This document shows positions 18,048-27,214 of a stretch of DNA of 64,000 bases, one piece after another. Each line of letters begins with the position of its first letter. The stretch's first letter is position 1. Location: positions 2,666,001-2,730,000 of the forward strand of contig NZ_FO704550.1 of the NCBI RefSeq assembly GCF_000968195.1, in the 5' to 3' direction. The notes beneath the pieces were generated by a model, which did not search any database, was not told the DNA's origin, and worked only from the letters and a program-made list of their open reading frames with translations. This DNA is from Xenorhabdus doucetiae (GTDB taxonomy: Bacteria > Pseudomonadota > Gammaproteobacteria > Enterobacterales > Enterobacteriaceae). The translations under genes were made by a program, and so were the position numbers.

Positions 18048-19805
18048 ATGGCTTTTACTTTACGTCCCTATCAACAAGAAGCGGTAGACGCAACCCTTCG
18101 CTATTTCCGCCAGCATAGCGCTCCTGCTGTTATTGTTTTGCCAACAGGTGCGGGTAAAAGCCTTGTTATCGCTGAATTGGCAAAGTTGGCTCATGGCCGC
18201 GTTTTGGTGCTGGCACATGTCAAAGAACTCGTTGCACAGAACCATAGCAAGTATTGTGCTTATGGATTGAATGCGGACATTTTTTCCGCAGGACTCAATC
18301 AAAAACAGAGTGAAGGGAAAGTAGTTTTTGGCAGTATTCAGTCCATTGCCCGCAATCTGGATTGTTTTGATCACCCTTTTTCACTGCTAATCATCGATGA
18401 ATGCCATCGCATCAGCGATGATGAAAACAGCCAATACCGGCAGATCATCCAACAGCTCCGAAAAAACAATCCTCAAATCCGCATCTTGGGTTTAACCGCA
18501 ACGCCTTATCGCCTCGGCGCTGGCTGGATATATCAATATCATTATCATGGCATGATCCGCGGTGATGAACGCCGCTTTTTTCGGGATTGCATTTACGAAC
18601 TGCCATTGCGCTATATGATTAAGCATAATTTTCTGGTTTCTCCAGAAAGACTGGATATGCCCGTGATGCAATATGATTTCAGTCAGGTACATGCCAGCCA
18701 GCAAGGGATATTCAATGAAGCAGAATTAAACCGAGAAATCAAACGGCAAAAGCGCATCACGCCTCATATTATCAGGCAGATCGTCGAATATGCACAAAAC
18801 CGAAAAGGTGTGATGATTTTCGCCGCGACGGTCGAACATGCCAAAGAAATATTTCAATTGCTGCCTACAGGGCAAGCCGCGTTAGTCAGCGCAGATACCC
18901 CCACATCTGAACGAGATCACTTAATTACAGCATTCAAGGACCAGCAACTCCGTTATATGGTCAACGTTGCCGTACTCACAACCGGATTCGATGCGCCTCA
19001 TGTTGATTTAATCGCCATATTGCGCCCAACAGAATCCGTCAGCCTTTATCAACAGATCGTCGGGCGCGGCTTACGTTTATTTCCTGACAAACAAGATTGC
19101 CTGATTCTGGACTATGCCGGCAATCCCCATGATCTTTACACGCCTGAAGTGGGTAGCAGCAAACCCAACTCACACAGCCAGCCTGTACAGGTATTTTGTC
19201 CCATCTGCCAATTCGCCAATACTTTTTGGGGAACATGCACGACAGATGGAGAGATCATTGAGCACTTTGGGCGCCGCTGCCAAGGCTGGGAGGAAGACGA
19301 AAAAGGGAAGCGTCAACAATGTGATTTCCGTTTTCGTTTTAAATCGTGCCCTCATTGTGGGGCAGAAAACGATATCGCCGCCCGGCGCTGCCATCATTGT
19401 GAAGAAGTGCTGGTTGATCCCGATGATAGGCTAAAAGCAGCCTTACGACTAAAAGATGCGCTGGTGTTACGTTGTGGCGGCATGCAACTCACACCAGGTC
19501 ACGATAATAAAGGAGAATGGCTAAAAATCACTTATTACGATGAAGAGGGTGCTGACGTATCAGAGTTATTTCGTTTATCTACCCCAGCTCAAAAGAAAGT
19601 CTTTGAATTACAATTTATTCGTCAACATCAACGGGCACCGGGCACTGTTTTTCGTTGGAGAACAGCAGCAGACATCGCTAATCAACTGCCTTTATTGCGT
19701 CACCCTGACTTTGTTGTCGCGCGTAAAAAAGGGCAATTTTGGCAGATTCGAGAAAAAGTTTTTGACTATAACGGACGATTTAGACGAGCAGATGATCTGT
19801 ACTAA
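18048..19805 (+). CDS. radD: DNA repair helicase RadD
   Basis: Superfamily 2 helicase-like ATPase (YejH) that supports RecA- and SSB-linked repair in E. coli. The protein of 585 residues has helicase motif I LPTGAGKS near residue 36, motif II DECH near 117, motif III LTATPYR near 148, and motif VI QQIVGRGLRL near 329. A C-terminal zinc-binding region follows with CxxC pairs in VFCPICQF, FKSCPHCGAE and ARRCHHCEE. An ATG 63 bases upstream extends the frame, but MAFTLRPYQQEAVDAT matches the known start. rplY lies downstream as in E. coli. Confidence 0.95.
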   Translation: MAFTLRPYQQEAVDATLRYFRQHSAPAVIVLPTGAGKSLVIAELAKLAHGRVLVLAHVKELVAQNHSKYCAYGLNADIFSAGLNQKQSEGKVVFGSIQSIARNLDCFDHPFSLLIIDECHRISDDENSQYRQIIQQLRKNNPQIRILGLTATPYRLGAGWIYQYHYHGMIRGDERRFFRDCIYELPLRYMIKHNFLVSPERLDMPVMQYDFSQVHASQQGIFNEAELNREIKRQKRITPHIIRQIVEYAQNRKGVMIFAATVEHAKEIFQLLPTGQAALVSADTPTSERDHLITAFKDQQLRYMVNVAVLTTGFDAPHVDLIAILRPTESVSLYQQIVGRGLRLFPDKQDCLILDYAGNPHDLYTPEVGSSKPNSHSQPVQVFCPICQFANTFWGTCTTDGEIIEHFGRRCQGWEEDEKGKRQQCDFRFRFKSCPHCGAENDIAARRCHHCEEVLVDPDDRLKAALRLKDALVLRCGGMQLTPGHDNKGEWLKITYYDEEGADVSELFRLSTPAQKKVFELQFIRQHQRAPGTVFRWRTAADIANQLPLLRHPDFVVARKKGQFWQIREKVFDYNGRFRRADDLY

Positions 19806-19890
19806 ATAGTCTGAATAGACCAACCACGCACCAACCGGAAAGCATATTTATATTTGCTGTCATATCGGTTTTTCGTTAGAATGCCGCCCG

Positions 19891-19983
19891 CTTAACGTAA
19901 TAACCCATGTTAAGACAAATATCGAACCTGCTGCTGGGTCGCCTGTAGCAGGATTTATTTTCTTCTTTTACAGAGAAAAAATA
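19891..19983 (+). promoter_or_regulatory. Structured rplY leader
   Basis: Two hairpins lie in the leader: CTTAAC (19891-19896) with GTTAAG (19909-19914), and CCTGCT (19927-19932) with AGCAGG (19947-19952). The Shine-Dalgarno is weak (AGAGAAAAA). Autogenous translational control of rplY by L25 through its leader is known in E. coli, so these hairpins are candidates for that element. Confidence 0.5.
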
Positions 19984-20265
19984 ATGTTAACTATTAATGC
20001 AGAAGTACGTAAAGAGCAGGGCAAGGGTGCGAGCCGCCGCCTGCGCAGAGCTAACAAGTTTCCAGCAATTATCTACGGTGGTAACCAAGAGCCAGTTTCT
20101 ATCGAGCTGGATCACGATGCAGTTATCAACCACGAAAGCAAGCCAGAATTTTACGAAGTTCTGACTCTGGTTGTTGATGGTAAAGAAACTAACGTTAAAG
20201 TGCAGGCAGTACAGCGTCATCCGTTTAAACCTAAACTGACGCACATCGATTTCCTGCGTGCTTAA
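19984..20265 (+). CDS. rplY: 50S ribosomal protein L25
   Basis: 5S rRNA-binding protein of the large subunit. The 93-residue short form (without the CTC extension) matches E. coli L25 (94). Typical stretches are EQGKGASRRLRRANKFPAII near residue 9 and AVQRHPFKPKLTHIDFLRA at the end. It follows radD after a structured leader and ends at a strong bidirectional terminator. Confidence 0.98.
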   Translation: MLTINAEVRKEQGKGASRRLRRANKFPAIIYGGNQEPVSIELDHDAVINHESKPEFYEVLTLVVDGKETNVKVQAVQRHPFKPKLTHIDFLRA

Positions 20266-20300
20266 TTAGCCACAGTCGAGCTTTTATCGGGACGCCGAGT

Positions 20301-20330
20301 AAATAACGCCGCTTTTGCGGCGTTATTTAT
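20301..20330 (+). terminator. Bidirectional terminator between rplY and yejK
   Basis: AAATAACGCCGC (20301-20312) pairs with GCGGCGTTATTT (20317-20328) around TTTT. The A/T flanks fit termination of both convergent genes. Confidence 0.9.
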
Positions 20331-20362
20331 TTCTGCCATTCAGTGTCTTCATGGCTACCTGT

Positions 20363-21370
20363 TTAACGATTACCACCACCATGACGCTGCAATTGGTCAC
20401 GCAGATTCGGTGGCGTACCTTTAATCGTTAATGTATCGGTTACCGGGTCCCAAAAAATGCGCTCCCCCATCAGCATGGCATCAAAGTTGATGGTTAACCC
20501 GCCCCCACTGCCGGCAAATTTTGTCAATTGACGCAATGTTCCGCGATCGGCCGGAAAACTATCTGCCAATTCATAACCCTTTTCCTGCGAAAATTGCTGA
20601 AAATTTTGCTCTCCCAATGCAGGCAATTCTTGGGACAGTTCTTGCAGCTTAATCTCCTCGCCGGCCTGTAACTGCTCATTACAGTAACCATAAACTTGCT
20701 GCCGATAAGCCTGACGCTCATTTTTATCCAACTGCGCCGACTCACAATAATCATCCAATGCCTGCAACAAACCTTTATTTTGCACTTTGGTATTCATGCC
20801 TTCGCTCGCAGCAAGGAAATCCATAAAAAAGTCCGAAACCTTGCGCCCTACCCGTCCTTTTAAGAATGTCAGGTAACGACTGGATTCGGGATTAGTTTCC
20901 CATTCAGTCAGATCGATTCTTGCAATAATATCAGCATGGGGAATATCAAGATATTGCGTTGTATTGACATCGAGTTCGTCATTGACGGATGTGCTGTTAC
21001 AACTATTCAGCACTGCAATCAGCAAATATTCCACGGCAAGATAGCGATATTGACAAAACAGTACCGTTCCCCCTTCCGCGAATGGATACTTTGCCAACTC
21101 ATCTTTCAAGCGAACAGTTGCAGCCCGACTAAAACCGAGAAAATCTTCATCTCCTTTACGCAAATGACGGAGAGATCCCGCCAGCTCACTTTCCTCATTA
21201 AACAAACCGTAAGCCTTACTTTTTGCGCTATATACGCGATGCAACTCTGCCATCATCTCCTCAACCACTTGATTGGTATCCAGCAAAGCATCACGTAAAA
21301 TCACTTCCAAGGTTTGTTCATCACGTTTAATCAACCGATGTAACGCGATCTGGGTAATTTCCAGACTCAT
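20363..21370 (-). CDS. yejK: Nucleoid-associated protein YejK (NdpA)
   Basis: DNA-binding nucleoid protein of 335 residues, identical in length class to E. coli YejK, which also binds topoisomerase IV. Family-typical stretches are AKSKAYGLFNEESELAGSL near residue 50, YLDIPHADIIARIDLTEWE near 140 and FLKGRVGRKVSDFFMDFL near 169. It is divergent from yejL with a 275-base intergenic region. Confidence 0.93.
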   Translation of the reverse strand: MSLEITQIALHRLIKRDEQTLEVILRDALLDTNQVVEEMMAELHRVYSAKSKAYGLFNEESELAGSLRHLRKGDEDFLGFSRAATVRLKDELAKYPFAEGGTVLFCQYRYLAVEYLLIAVLNSCNSTSVNDELDVNTTQYLDIPHADIIARIDLTEWETNPESSRYLTFLKGRVGRKVSDFFMDFLAASEGMNTKVQNKGLLQALDDYCESAQLDKNERQAYRQQVYGYCNEQLQAGEEIKLQELSQELPALGEQNFQQFSQEKGYELADSFPADRGTLRQLTKFAGSGGGLTINFDAMLMGERIFWDPVTDTLTIKGTPPNLRDQLQRHGGGNR

Positions 21371-21645
21371 TATTTATACTCCTTTTGCAGCTTTGGCCAT
21401 ATGGCCGTGCGGTTAGCGGCGTATTCAAACATCGTTATCTTTCTGCTGCAACCAAAAACCAAGGCGGTTAAAAAACGCCCATCATTTGGCTACCAACCTT
21501 CAACATCGCAAAGATTAAAATGATGCAGCATAGTCAATATTGACAACAACTCCGGCAGCAGCGAATTAATTTGTCATAAAAAAGCAGAAAAAGCCCTCTC
21601 TATACGGTAAGATATGGGGCTTTGTACATTCAGGATTTTTGATTT

Positions 21646-21873
21646 ATGCCACAGTCATCTCGCTATAGCGATGAAAAAGTTGAACATTTATTAACTGAAT
21701 TAGTAAATGTTTTCGAGAAAGACCATACTCCAACTGACCTGACCTTAATGGTTTTGGGTAATATGGTAACGAATTTGATCAATACGAGTATTGCTCCCGC
21801 ACAACGCAGACATATTGCAGACTCGTTTGCACACGCGTTACAGTCTTCAATCAACGAAGATAAAGCGCATTAA
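21646..21873 (+). CDS. yejL: UPF0352 protein YejL
   Basis: Small cytoplasmic protein of 75 residues, all-helical by composition, matching E. coli YejL (start MPQSSRYSDEKVEHLLTEL). Function is unknown. It lies 28 bases before yejM and probably shares its transcript, as in E. coli. Confidence 0.93.
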   Translation: MPQSSRYSDEKVEHLLTELVNVFEKDHTPTDLTLMVLGNMVTNLINTSIAPAQRRHIADSFAHALQSSINEDKAH

Positions 21874-21901
21874 TCTCATTAATACCTTGACGTAAAGAAA
21901 T

Positions 21902-23641
21902 ATGGTGACTAGCTGTCAGCATTACCGCGAAAAAGTTTCTCAGATGATCAGTTGGGGGCACTGGTTCGCACTGTTCAACATTATGTTCAGTCTTGTGCTG
22001 GGCAGTCGCTATCTATTTGCATCTGACTGGCCGGGTTCACTGTTTGGTCGCATCTACGCGCTGGTCAGTTGGCTCGGCCATTTCAGTTTCATTGTCTTTG
22101 CCATCTACTTACTTATTTTATTTCCGCTGACATTTATCGTTATATCTCAGCGGCTAATGCGATTTCTTTCAGCCGCATTGGCAACGGTAGGTTTAACGCT
22201 GCTAATCTTTGATTCTTCCGTCTATGTGCGCTTTCACCTGCATTTAACCCCATTGGTTTGGGATTTAGTCACCAACCCAGAACAAGGCGAATTAGCCAGA
22301 GAATGGCAACTGATGTTCATCTGTATCCCACTGATTTTCCTGATACAGATGCTTTTTGGCACATGGAGTTGGCAAAAATTACGCAGCTTAAATCGTCAAC
22401 GATTTGGTAAGCCACTAGCAGCCGTCTTTATTACTGCGTTTATCGCTTCACATTTGATGTACATCTGGGCGGATGCCAATTTTTATCGTCCGATTACCAT
22501 GCAGCGCTCAAACTTGCCAATTTCTTATCCAATGACTGCACGCAAGTTCCTTGAAAAACATGGCTTGCTGGATCATCAAGAATTTCAACGCCGCATTAAC
22601 CAACAAGGCAATCCCACCGCCTTGAGTGTCAATTATCCACTGAATAACTTGTCTTATCGGGATGCCGGGCGTGGCTATAACTTACTTTTACTTGTCGTGG
22701 ATGGATTGAATAATCAAGATATCAGCCATGATATGCCAACTCTGGCACACTTCGCGAAGAGCAATATCCAGTTCACACAACATTTCAGCACAGGCATGCA
22801 AAACGATACGGCATTGTTTGGTTTATTCTATGGCATATCATCGGGTTATCTGGACGGCATCCTTAACGCCAGGAAATCATCCGCACTGATCGATTCCCTG
22901 ACCCATCAAGGGTATCAATTTGTCCTCTTCTCTTCAGATGGATTCCAAACACCACTTTATCGTCAGGCCATACTGGCCGATTATTCATTGCCAGAAACCA
23001 AAAAACAAGACGATAGTGTCACTGTAGCGCAATGGAGCCAATGGCTGGATCTACGTAATGGCTCCACACCGTGGTTTTCATTTCTAAATATTAATGGTCT
23101 TGCGCCTTCTTCCGGCAAATTTGACAAGAAAGCGCTGGATACCGAAATCAACCATGTTTTAGAGGTCCTGAAAAATAAAGGCGTTCTGGATAAAACGATC
23201 ATTGTGATTACAGCCAAACAGGGTAAAGAAACAGCCAGTAACAGCGCAAAATGGTTTACCGATGACAAATTCAACCGCGAACAGCTCCATGTTCCCTTGA
23301 TAATCCAGTGGCCGGGCACCCCGGCACAAACTATCGATAAGCTGACCAGCCATCAAGATATCATGACGACCTTAATGCGTCGTTTATTACACGTGACTAA
23401 TTCGCCGGACGATTACTCACAGGGCGAAGATCTGTTTAATGCTCAAAGAGAAAACCCATGGCTGATTACGGGTGATAATGGTTCATTAATTGTTACGACG
23501 ACTAAAAATACCCTCTATATTTCCAAGGATGGGGAATATCATCTGTATGATTTAGATGGCAATGAAGTTCAAGGAGCCAAACCAAACCTTGCCCAATTAT
23601 TACAGATACTAACGGAAGTGAAACGATTTCTGGCAAACTAA
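21902..23641 (+). CDS. yejM: LPS assembly regulator YejM (PbgA/LapC)
   Basis: Essential inner-membrane protein that senses periplasmic-leaflet LPS and modulates LapB/FtsH turnover of LpxC in E. coli. The 579-residue protein has five N-terminal membrane segments (to about residue 185) and a C-terminal periplasmic sulfatase-like domain. The lipid A-binding linker region after the last helix is conserved: WADANFYRPITMQRSNLP near 190. The sulfatase fold is seen in LLLLVVDGLN near 262 and HVPLIIQWPG near 462. Order yejK-yejL-yejM-proL equals E. coli. Confidence 0.95.
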   Translation: MVTSCQHYREKVSQMISWGHWFALFNIMFSLVLGSRYLFASDWPGSLFGRIYALVSWLGHFSFIVFAIYLLILFPLTFIVISQRLMRFLSAALATVGLTLLIFDSSVYVRFHLHLTPLVWDLVTNPEQGELAREWQLMFICIPLIFLIQMLFGTWSWQKLRSLNRQRFGKPLAAVFITAFIASHLMYIWADANFYRPITMQRSNLPISYPMTARKFLEKHGLLDHQEFQRRINQQGNPTALSVNYPLNNLSYRDAGRGYNLLLLVVDGLNNQDISHDMPTLAHFAKSNIQFTQHFSTGMQNDTALFGLFYGISSGYLDGILNARKSSALIDSLTHQGYQFVLFSSDGFQTPLYRQAILADYSLPETKKQDDSVTVAQWSQWLDLRNGSTPWFSFLNINGLAPSSGKFDKKALDTEINHVLEVLKNKGVLDKTIIVITAKQGKETASNSAKWFTDDKFNREQLHVPLIIQWPGTPAQTIDKLTSHQDIMTTLMRRLLHVTNSPDDYSQGEDLFNAQRENPWLITGDNGSLIVTTTKNTLYISKDGEYHLYDLDGNEVQGAKPNLAQLLQILTEVKRFLAN

Positions 23642-23716
23642 TCGTTTAAAAATCAAGCACTCATTAAATTAGGGGCTTGCTTTGTCAATAAAAAACGGTA
23701 ATATAAGAAAAGTCAT

Positions 23717-23793
23717 CGGCATGTAGCGCAGCCTGGTAGCGCACCGTCATGGGGTGTCGGGGGTCGTAGGTTCAAATCCTATCATGCCGACCA
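23717..23793 (+). tRNA. proL: tRNA-Pro (GGG)
   Basis: A 77-base tRNA with acceptor arms CGGCATG and CATGCCG, encoded CCA end, D-loop GCGCAGCCTGGTAGCGC and T-arm GGTTCAAATCC. The anticodon GGG is in TCATGGGGTG. It differs from E. coli proL by only a few compensated stem bases and follows yejM as in E. coli. The accessory island begins directly behind it. Confidence 0.97.
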
Positions 23794-23804
23794 AAATTCC
23801 CTAG

Positions 23805-23836
23805 AAAAACCAACCTGTTAGGGTTGGTTTTTTTAT
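23805..23836 (+). terminator. Terminator of tRNA-Pro
   Basis: AACCAACC (23808-23815) pairs with GGTTGGTT (23822-23829), followed by a T-run. It lies 12 bases after the tRNA CCA. Confidence 0.9.
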
Positions 23837-23849
23837 GTCTGAAATTCCA

Positions 23850-24060
23850 CACTGAATCAGCCGGCATCTGAACGCGGACGTCTAACCGGCAACCTTCCGA
23901 GATATCACACGGTTCGCCATCGGTATAGTAGACCTTCTCGCCGTCCACGATGGACTTGATCCACTTGTTCTGAAAGCGTCGGGCAAATGGTTGTGCTGAC
24001 GGTGGTAATGTCGTTATGTCAATAAAAAATACAGGCGGTTGAGTGTGCGCAGGGATTACG
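23850..24060 (-). pseudogene. Unrecognised coding remnant beside tRNA-Pro
   Basis: On the minus strand an open stretch of about 65-75 codons reads with coding-like, GC-richer composition: ARRFQNKWIKSIVDGEKVYY, then TDGEPCDISEGCRLDVRVQM. There is no start or stop that would make a complete gene; it runs into the tRNA terminator at one end and overlaps the GNAT remnant at the other. I do not recognise the family. It looks like a fragment left by past insertion or deletion. Confidence 0.4.
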
Positions 24061-24187
24061 AATGAATATTGGTACTCTTCTTCTTAACGCCGTCATTCAG
24101 GGAACAGAGGACTACTTTGATTATCTTAATACAAATGCACTTCCCTCAGCATTCTCCTTTTATGAACGGACTGGCTTCATTAGGCTA

Positions 24188-25290
24188 TACCAATCGCCAT
24201 TGAAGATGCTTGATTTCTTATCCAAACCCGATCATGCTTGCAATCATGAAAATTCATCTGACACCAGAACAAAAACGTGCCCTCGAATTGATGCATGATA
24301 CCACTCGTGATAGTCGAGTCTGTGATCGCATCAAGGCCGTGCTTTTGGCGTCAGAGGGCTGGACAGCTCAGATGATTGCTCAGGCCTTACGTATTCATGA
24401 AACTACGGTAAGCCGTCACCTAAAAGATTTCATCGCGCAGGAAAAACTCACCCCCGAAAATGGCGGTTCTGAAAGCCATCTCTCTGCCAAACAAACCGCC
24501 GATCTGGTTGATTATTTGACGGCAAATTTGCTGCATACGACCGCTCAAATTGTGGATTATGTACGAGCTCGTTGGCAGGTGTCTTTCAGCGTGGGAGGCA
24601 TGACGAAATGGCTTCACCGACAAGGTTTCAGCTACAAAAAGCCAAAGGGCGTTCCTCATAAATTCGATGCGGATAAGCAGCAACAATTTATTGATGACTA
24701 CCAGTCTCTGAAAGACCGGGCAGGTCAGAATGAACCTATCCTATTTATTGATGCGGTGCATCCTTCGCAGTCCACAAAGCTCAGCTATGGTTGGATGAAA
24801 GCGGGGAAAAATCAGGTAAAAGTGGTCGAAACCACCGGCAGTCGTACCCGTCTCAATCTTCTGGGCGCCCTCAATTTACAACGAATTGAAGACACCGTGA
24901 TCCGTGAATACCCGAGTATCAATGCCGAAAATATCGCGTATTTTTTCGGCGCTATTAGAGAAACTTACCCACTTTCGCAAAAAATTCATATTATTCTGGA
25001 TGGGGCGGGTTACCACCGGGCAGAATTGGTGAAAGAGGTGGCATATGTCCTTAATATTGAACTGCATTACCTACCGCCTTACAGCCCAAACCTCAATCCA
25101 ATAGAGCGATTGTGGAAGTATATGAATGAGCAAGTACGTAACAATGTTTATTTTCCGGATGCAAAGACATTCCGTGAAACCCTTCGTCACTTTTTTCATG
25201 TCACTTTGCCAGAAAAAGCGAAAGAACTCACGACTAGACTGACTGACAACTTTCAGATTTTAAAACCTGCATCTTCAAGTTAGATTGGTA
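24188..25290 (+). mobile_element. IS630-family insertion sequence
   Basis: An 1103-base element. Terminal inverted repeats start TACCAATC at the left (24188) and end GATTGGTA at the right (25290), with an inner matching block TTGAAGATGC / GCATCTTCAA. The target TA is duplicated at 24186-24187 and 25291-25292, as usual for IS630/Tc1 elements. It encodes one intact transposase. Confidence 0.93.
24246..25283 (+). CDS. IS630-family transposase
   Basis: DDE transposase of 345 residues from the start MKIHLTPEQKRALELM. An upstream in-frame ATG at 24210 would add twelve residues and lies close to the inverted repeat. The N-terminus has helix-turn-helix domains (MIAQALRIHETTVSRHLKDF near residue 44). 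The catalytic triad is visible as FIDAVHPS (D near 173), ILDGAGYHRA (D near 255) and SPNLNPIERLWK (E near 291). The frame is intact, so the element may be active. Confidence 0.93.
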   Translation: MKIHLTPEQKRALELMHDTTRDSRVCDRIKAVLLASEGWTAQMIAQALRIHETTVSRHLKDFIAQEKLTPENGGSESHLSAKQTADLVDYLTANLLHTTAQIVDYVRARWQVSFSVGGMTKWLHRQGFSYKKPKGVPHKFDADKQQQFIDDYQSLKDRAGQNEPILFIDAVHPSQSTKLSYGWMKAGKNQVKVVETTGSRTRLNLLGALNLQRIEDTVIREYPSINAENIAYFFGAIRETYPLSQKIHIILDGAGYHRAELVKEVAYVLNIELHYLPPYSPNLNPIERLWKYMNEQVRNNVYFPDAKTFRETLRHFFHVTLPEKAKELTTRLTDNFQILKPASSS

Positions 25291-25451
25291 TAAATACTCC
25301 GATTGAATTCAAGCCAGTGTCCATATAGTATTTAGATAGCGTAAGTAAAGTAACGCATCGCTTGATACCGTAACGCATTCAGCATAATTGTCAGCATTGA
25401 TTTGCATATCGATACCGAATTTTTGATACAAAATTACGGCAGCATTATGTT

Positions 25452-25480
25452 AAAAACCCTGCTATTAGCAGAGTTTTTCT
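25452..25480 (-). terminator. Terminator of the GST gene
   Basis: AAAAACCCTGCT and AGCAGAGTTTTT form a stem with flanking A and T tracts, so it can act in both directions. It is 8 bases beyond the GST stop. Confidence 0.7.
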
Positions 25481-25487
25481 TGTAAGT

Positions 25488-26084
25488 TTACTGATTATTT
25501 TTCTCTTGAGCCTTTAAATATGATGCTCGGTTAGTTGCTCTATTAATGTAATCATTGATAGCTGGACTTATGCTGATACCACATACTTTAGCCCAAAGAA
25601 GCGTATGTGACATAAAAATATCCGCTAAAGTAAAGTTATTACCTGCAATCCACTCGCTACCTTTATCAAATTTAAGTTGGTTAATTACTTGCTCGGATTC
25701 CTTTCTAAAGTAATTAACTAATTCTAAAGAACGTTTTTTTTCGGAGATAAAAATCAGTTGTTTTAGTAAATTCCAGATTGGAGATTCTAAGTCTGTAAGA
25801 GCAAAGCTTAGCCAAGAATTGATGATTGATTTTTCTTTTAAAGCAGTTGGATAAAAATTTTTCTCTGGGTATTTCTCGCATAAATAAAGACATATCGATA
25901 ATGTTTCTTCTATCGATATATCGCCATCCACCATAAAAGGGACTTTTCCGCGAGAGTGAGGAGATGTAACGCCAGGACTATCGTTAAGTAAATCAACTTT
26001 GATCGTATCATACGATACACCAAGCTCTTCCAATGTCCACAAAACTCTTAATGAGCGACTCTTAGGAAAAGTATATATTTTCAT
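25488..26084 (-). CDS. Glutathione S-transferase family protein
   Basis: Cytosolic GST of 198 residues. The N-terminal thioredoxin-like domain (1-75) has RSLRVLWTLEELGVSYDTIK, the cis-proline in GKVPFMVDGD near residue 47 and the glutathione-binding SIEETLSICLYL near 57. The C-terminal helical domain has NFTLADIFMSHTLLWA near 149. The closest type is the bacterial beta/theta-like group of uncertain substrate. It is strongly AT-rich like the rest of the island and stands alone. Confidence 0.85.
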   Translation of the reverse strand: MKIYTFPKSRSLRVLWTLEELGVSYDTIKVDLLNDSPGVTSPHSRGKVPFMVDGDISIEETLSICLYLCEKYPEKNFYPTALKEKSIINSWLSFALTDLESPIWNLLKQLIFISEKKRSLELVNYFRKESEQVINQLKFDKGSEWIAGNNFTLADIFMSHTLLWAKVCGISISPAINDYINRATNRASYLKAQEKNNQ

Positions 26085-26252
26085 GTGAGATCCTTAATTG
26101 GAAATGTAAAACTAAGGTGTGTTGACATTTCGTGAGTAAAATTTGAACAAAATCATGATTTGGTATAATTATTTTTGCCAAAAAACAACCCAACCTCACC
26201 ATTGTTAAAAGTTAGGATGCGTTCAGTACATCCCCTTCACACTGGATAAATG

Positions 26253-26275
26253 AAAAGCCGCATTTCTGCGGCCTG
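26253..26275 (-). terminator. Terminator of the lipoprotein gene
   Basis: On the minus strand GCCGCA pairs with TGCGGC around a 4-base loop and is followed by TTTTCA. It lies about 45 bases after the lipoprotein stop. Confidence 0.75.
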
Positions 26276-26317
26276 GATAGGGAGATAATTGTCGTCTTGG
26301 TTCAAGTCAAGAACAGA

Positions 26318-27001
26318 CTATTTTTTATCTGCCCGGAAGACGTCGAAATAGTCAGGTGTGACAAGAAAAGGAACAAACTCACCATTAGACAATGATGAGT
26401 TGGAAACATCTGATAATCTGAATTTCATTTCCTTAGCCAGATTTATCCCATTTGCCACAAGAGGATAGTCTTTATTTTTCGCACTTGTCATATAAGTTCC
26501 AAGGCTAATTAACGTTGGTACAGGTTTGGTTCCCCTCTCCAGAATAATGCTCATCCTGATATCCAGTTTTCCCATCATATCTTTTTGGGCTTTTTTTATT
26601 CTATCAAGCACATCTTTTGGGATCACCGCACCCGCATAAGCCTTTTGGTGAGAAAGAATAAATACATCCGCATCATTACCCAATTGACCATCGTCCGGTA
26701 ATACACCCACAGCGACAGGAATAGTGAAATGTGCATAGGAATCAAATTTCTTACGATAGCACTCCACATACTCGGCATTTTTAAAAATAGTAGGGACTTT
26801 CTGTTTTAATTCAATGAGGCTTTTTGATTCTTTACGTGAATCTTCATAGTCATTACAGGATGATACTTCGATATCGATGTCACCCTTAACCAGTTTATGC
26901 TCAATTGAGGTGAGATCATCTGTATTTACTTTCGTTTCCACATCAACCTTACAACCGGAAAGAACCAGCGTTGAAGCCGCAATAACTAACCATTTTTTCA
27001 T
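26318..27001 (-). CDS. Unrecognised lipoprotein
   Basis: A 227-residue protein with a lipoprotein signal peptide, lipobox LSGC (cysteine at residue 17), followed by KVDVETKVNTDDLTSIEHKL. Positions after the cysteine (Lys-Val) do not give the Asp+2 inner-membrane retention signal. Two more cysteines, in EVSSCNDYEDS and YVECYRKKF, could form a disulfide. Similar lipoproteins occur in enterobacterial prophages, but I do not recognise a named family or function. Confidence 0.7.
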   Translation of the reverse strand: MKKWLVIAASTLVLSGCKVDVETKVNTDDLTSIEHKLVKGDIDIEVSSCNDYEDSRKESKSLIELKQKVPTIFKNAEYVECYRKKFDSYAHFTIPVAVGVLPDDGQLGNDADVFILSHQKAYAGAVIPKDVLDRIKKAQKDMMGKLDIRMSIILERGTKPVPTLISLGTYMTSAKNKDYPLVANGINLAKEMKFRLSDVSNSSLSNGEFVPFLVTPDYFDVFRADKK

Positions 27002-27075
27002 TTAAATACCTTTAGATAATTTAAAGTATGTCCATATTGTCATCGCATTTAATCATAAACTCTGCATGATTTTCA

Positions 27076-27165
27076 CTATTTTTGTAACGCCGCCAGCCGT
27101 TCGTTATAACAGTTTGTGATGGCGATCTCCCTAGCGGTATTCGGTTTGAACTTAAAAAAGCTCAC
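27076..27165 (-). pseudogene. Short C-terminal-like coding fragment
   Basis: A 29-codon open stretch on the minus strand, beginning GTG and ending AREIAITNCYNERLAALQK then stop. The ending resembles small phage lysis-type proteins, but it is too short to assign. It lies between the lipoprotein gene and the AAC(3) pseudogene and is best seen as debris. Confidence 0.25.
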
Positions 27166-27214
27166 TCATGACGCAATAGCTTAAATGATAGAGCAAGCTT
27201 ACCCTCTACTATCA

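Larger units (their letters stand above)
24026..25328 (+). pseudogene. GNAT acetyltransferase remnant split by IS630
   Basis: The C-terminal half of a GNAT N-acetyltransferase. The frame is open from 24026, where only AQGLRMNIGTLLLNAV remains of the acetyl-CoA-binding motif, and continues to SAFSFYERTGFIRL near 24187. An IS630-family element is inserted at a TA. When the element and one TA are removed, the frame continues without a shift as NTPIEFKPVSI and stops at 25326-25328. The N-terminal half was already lost, so the gene was a remnant or was truncated in a separate event. No function is expected. Confidence 0.8.

Noticed and set aside
27076..27165. Definite phage spanin or lysis gene remnant
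   Set aside because: The 29-codon match is only impressionistic; kept as low-confidence debris and not named.
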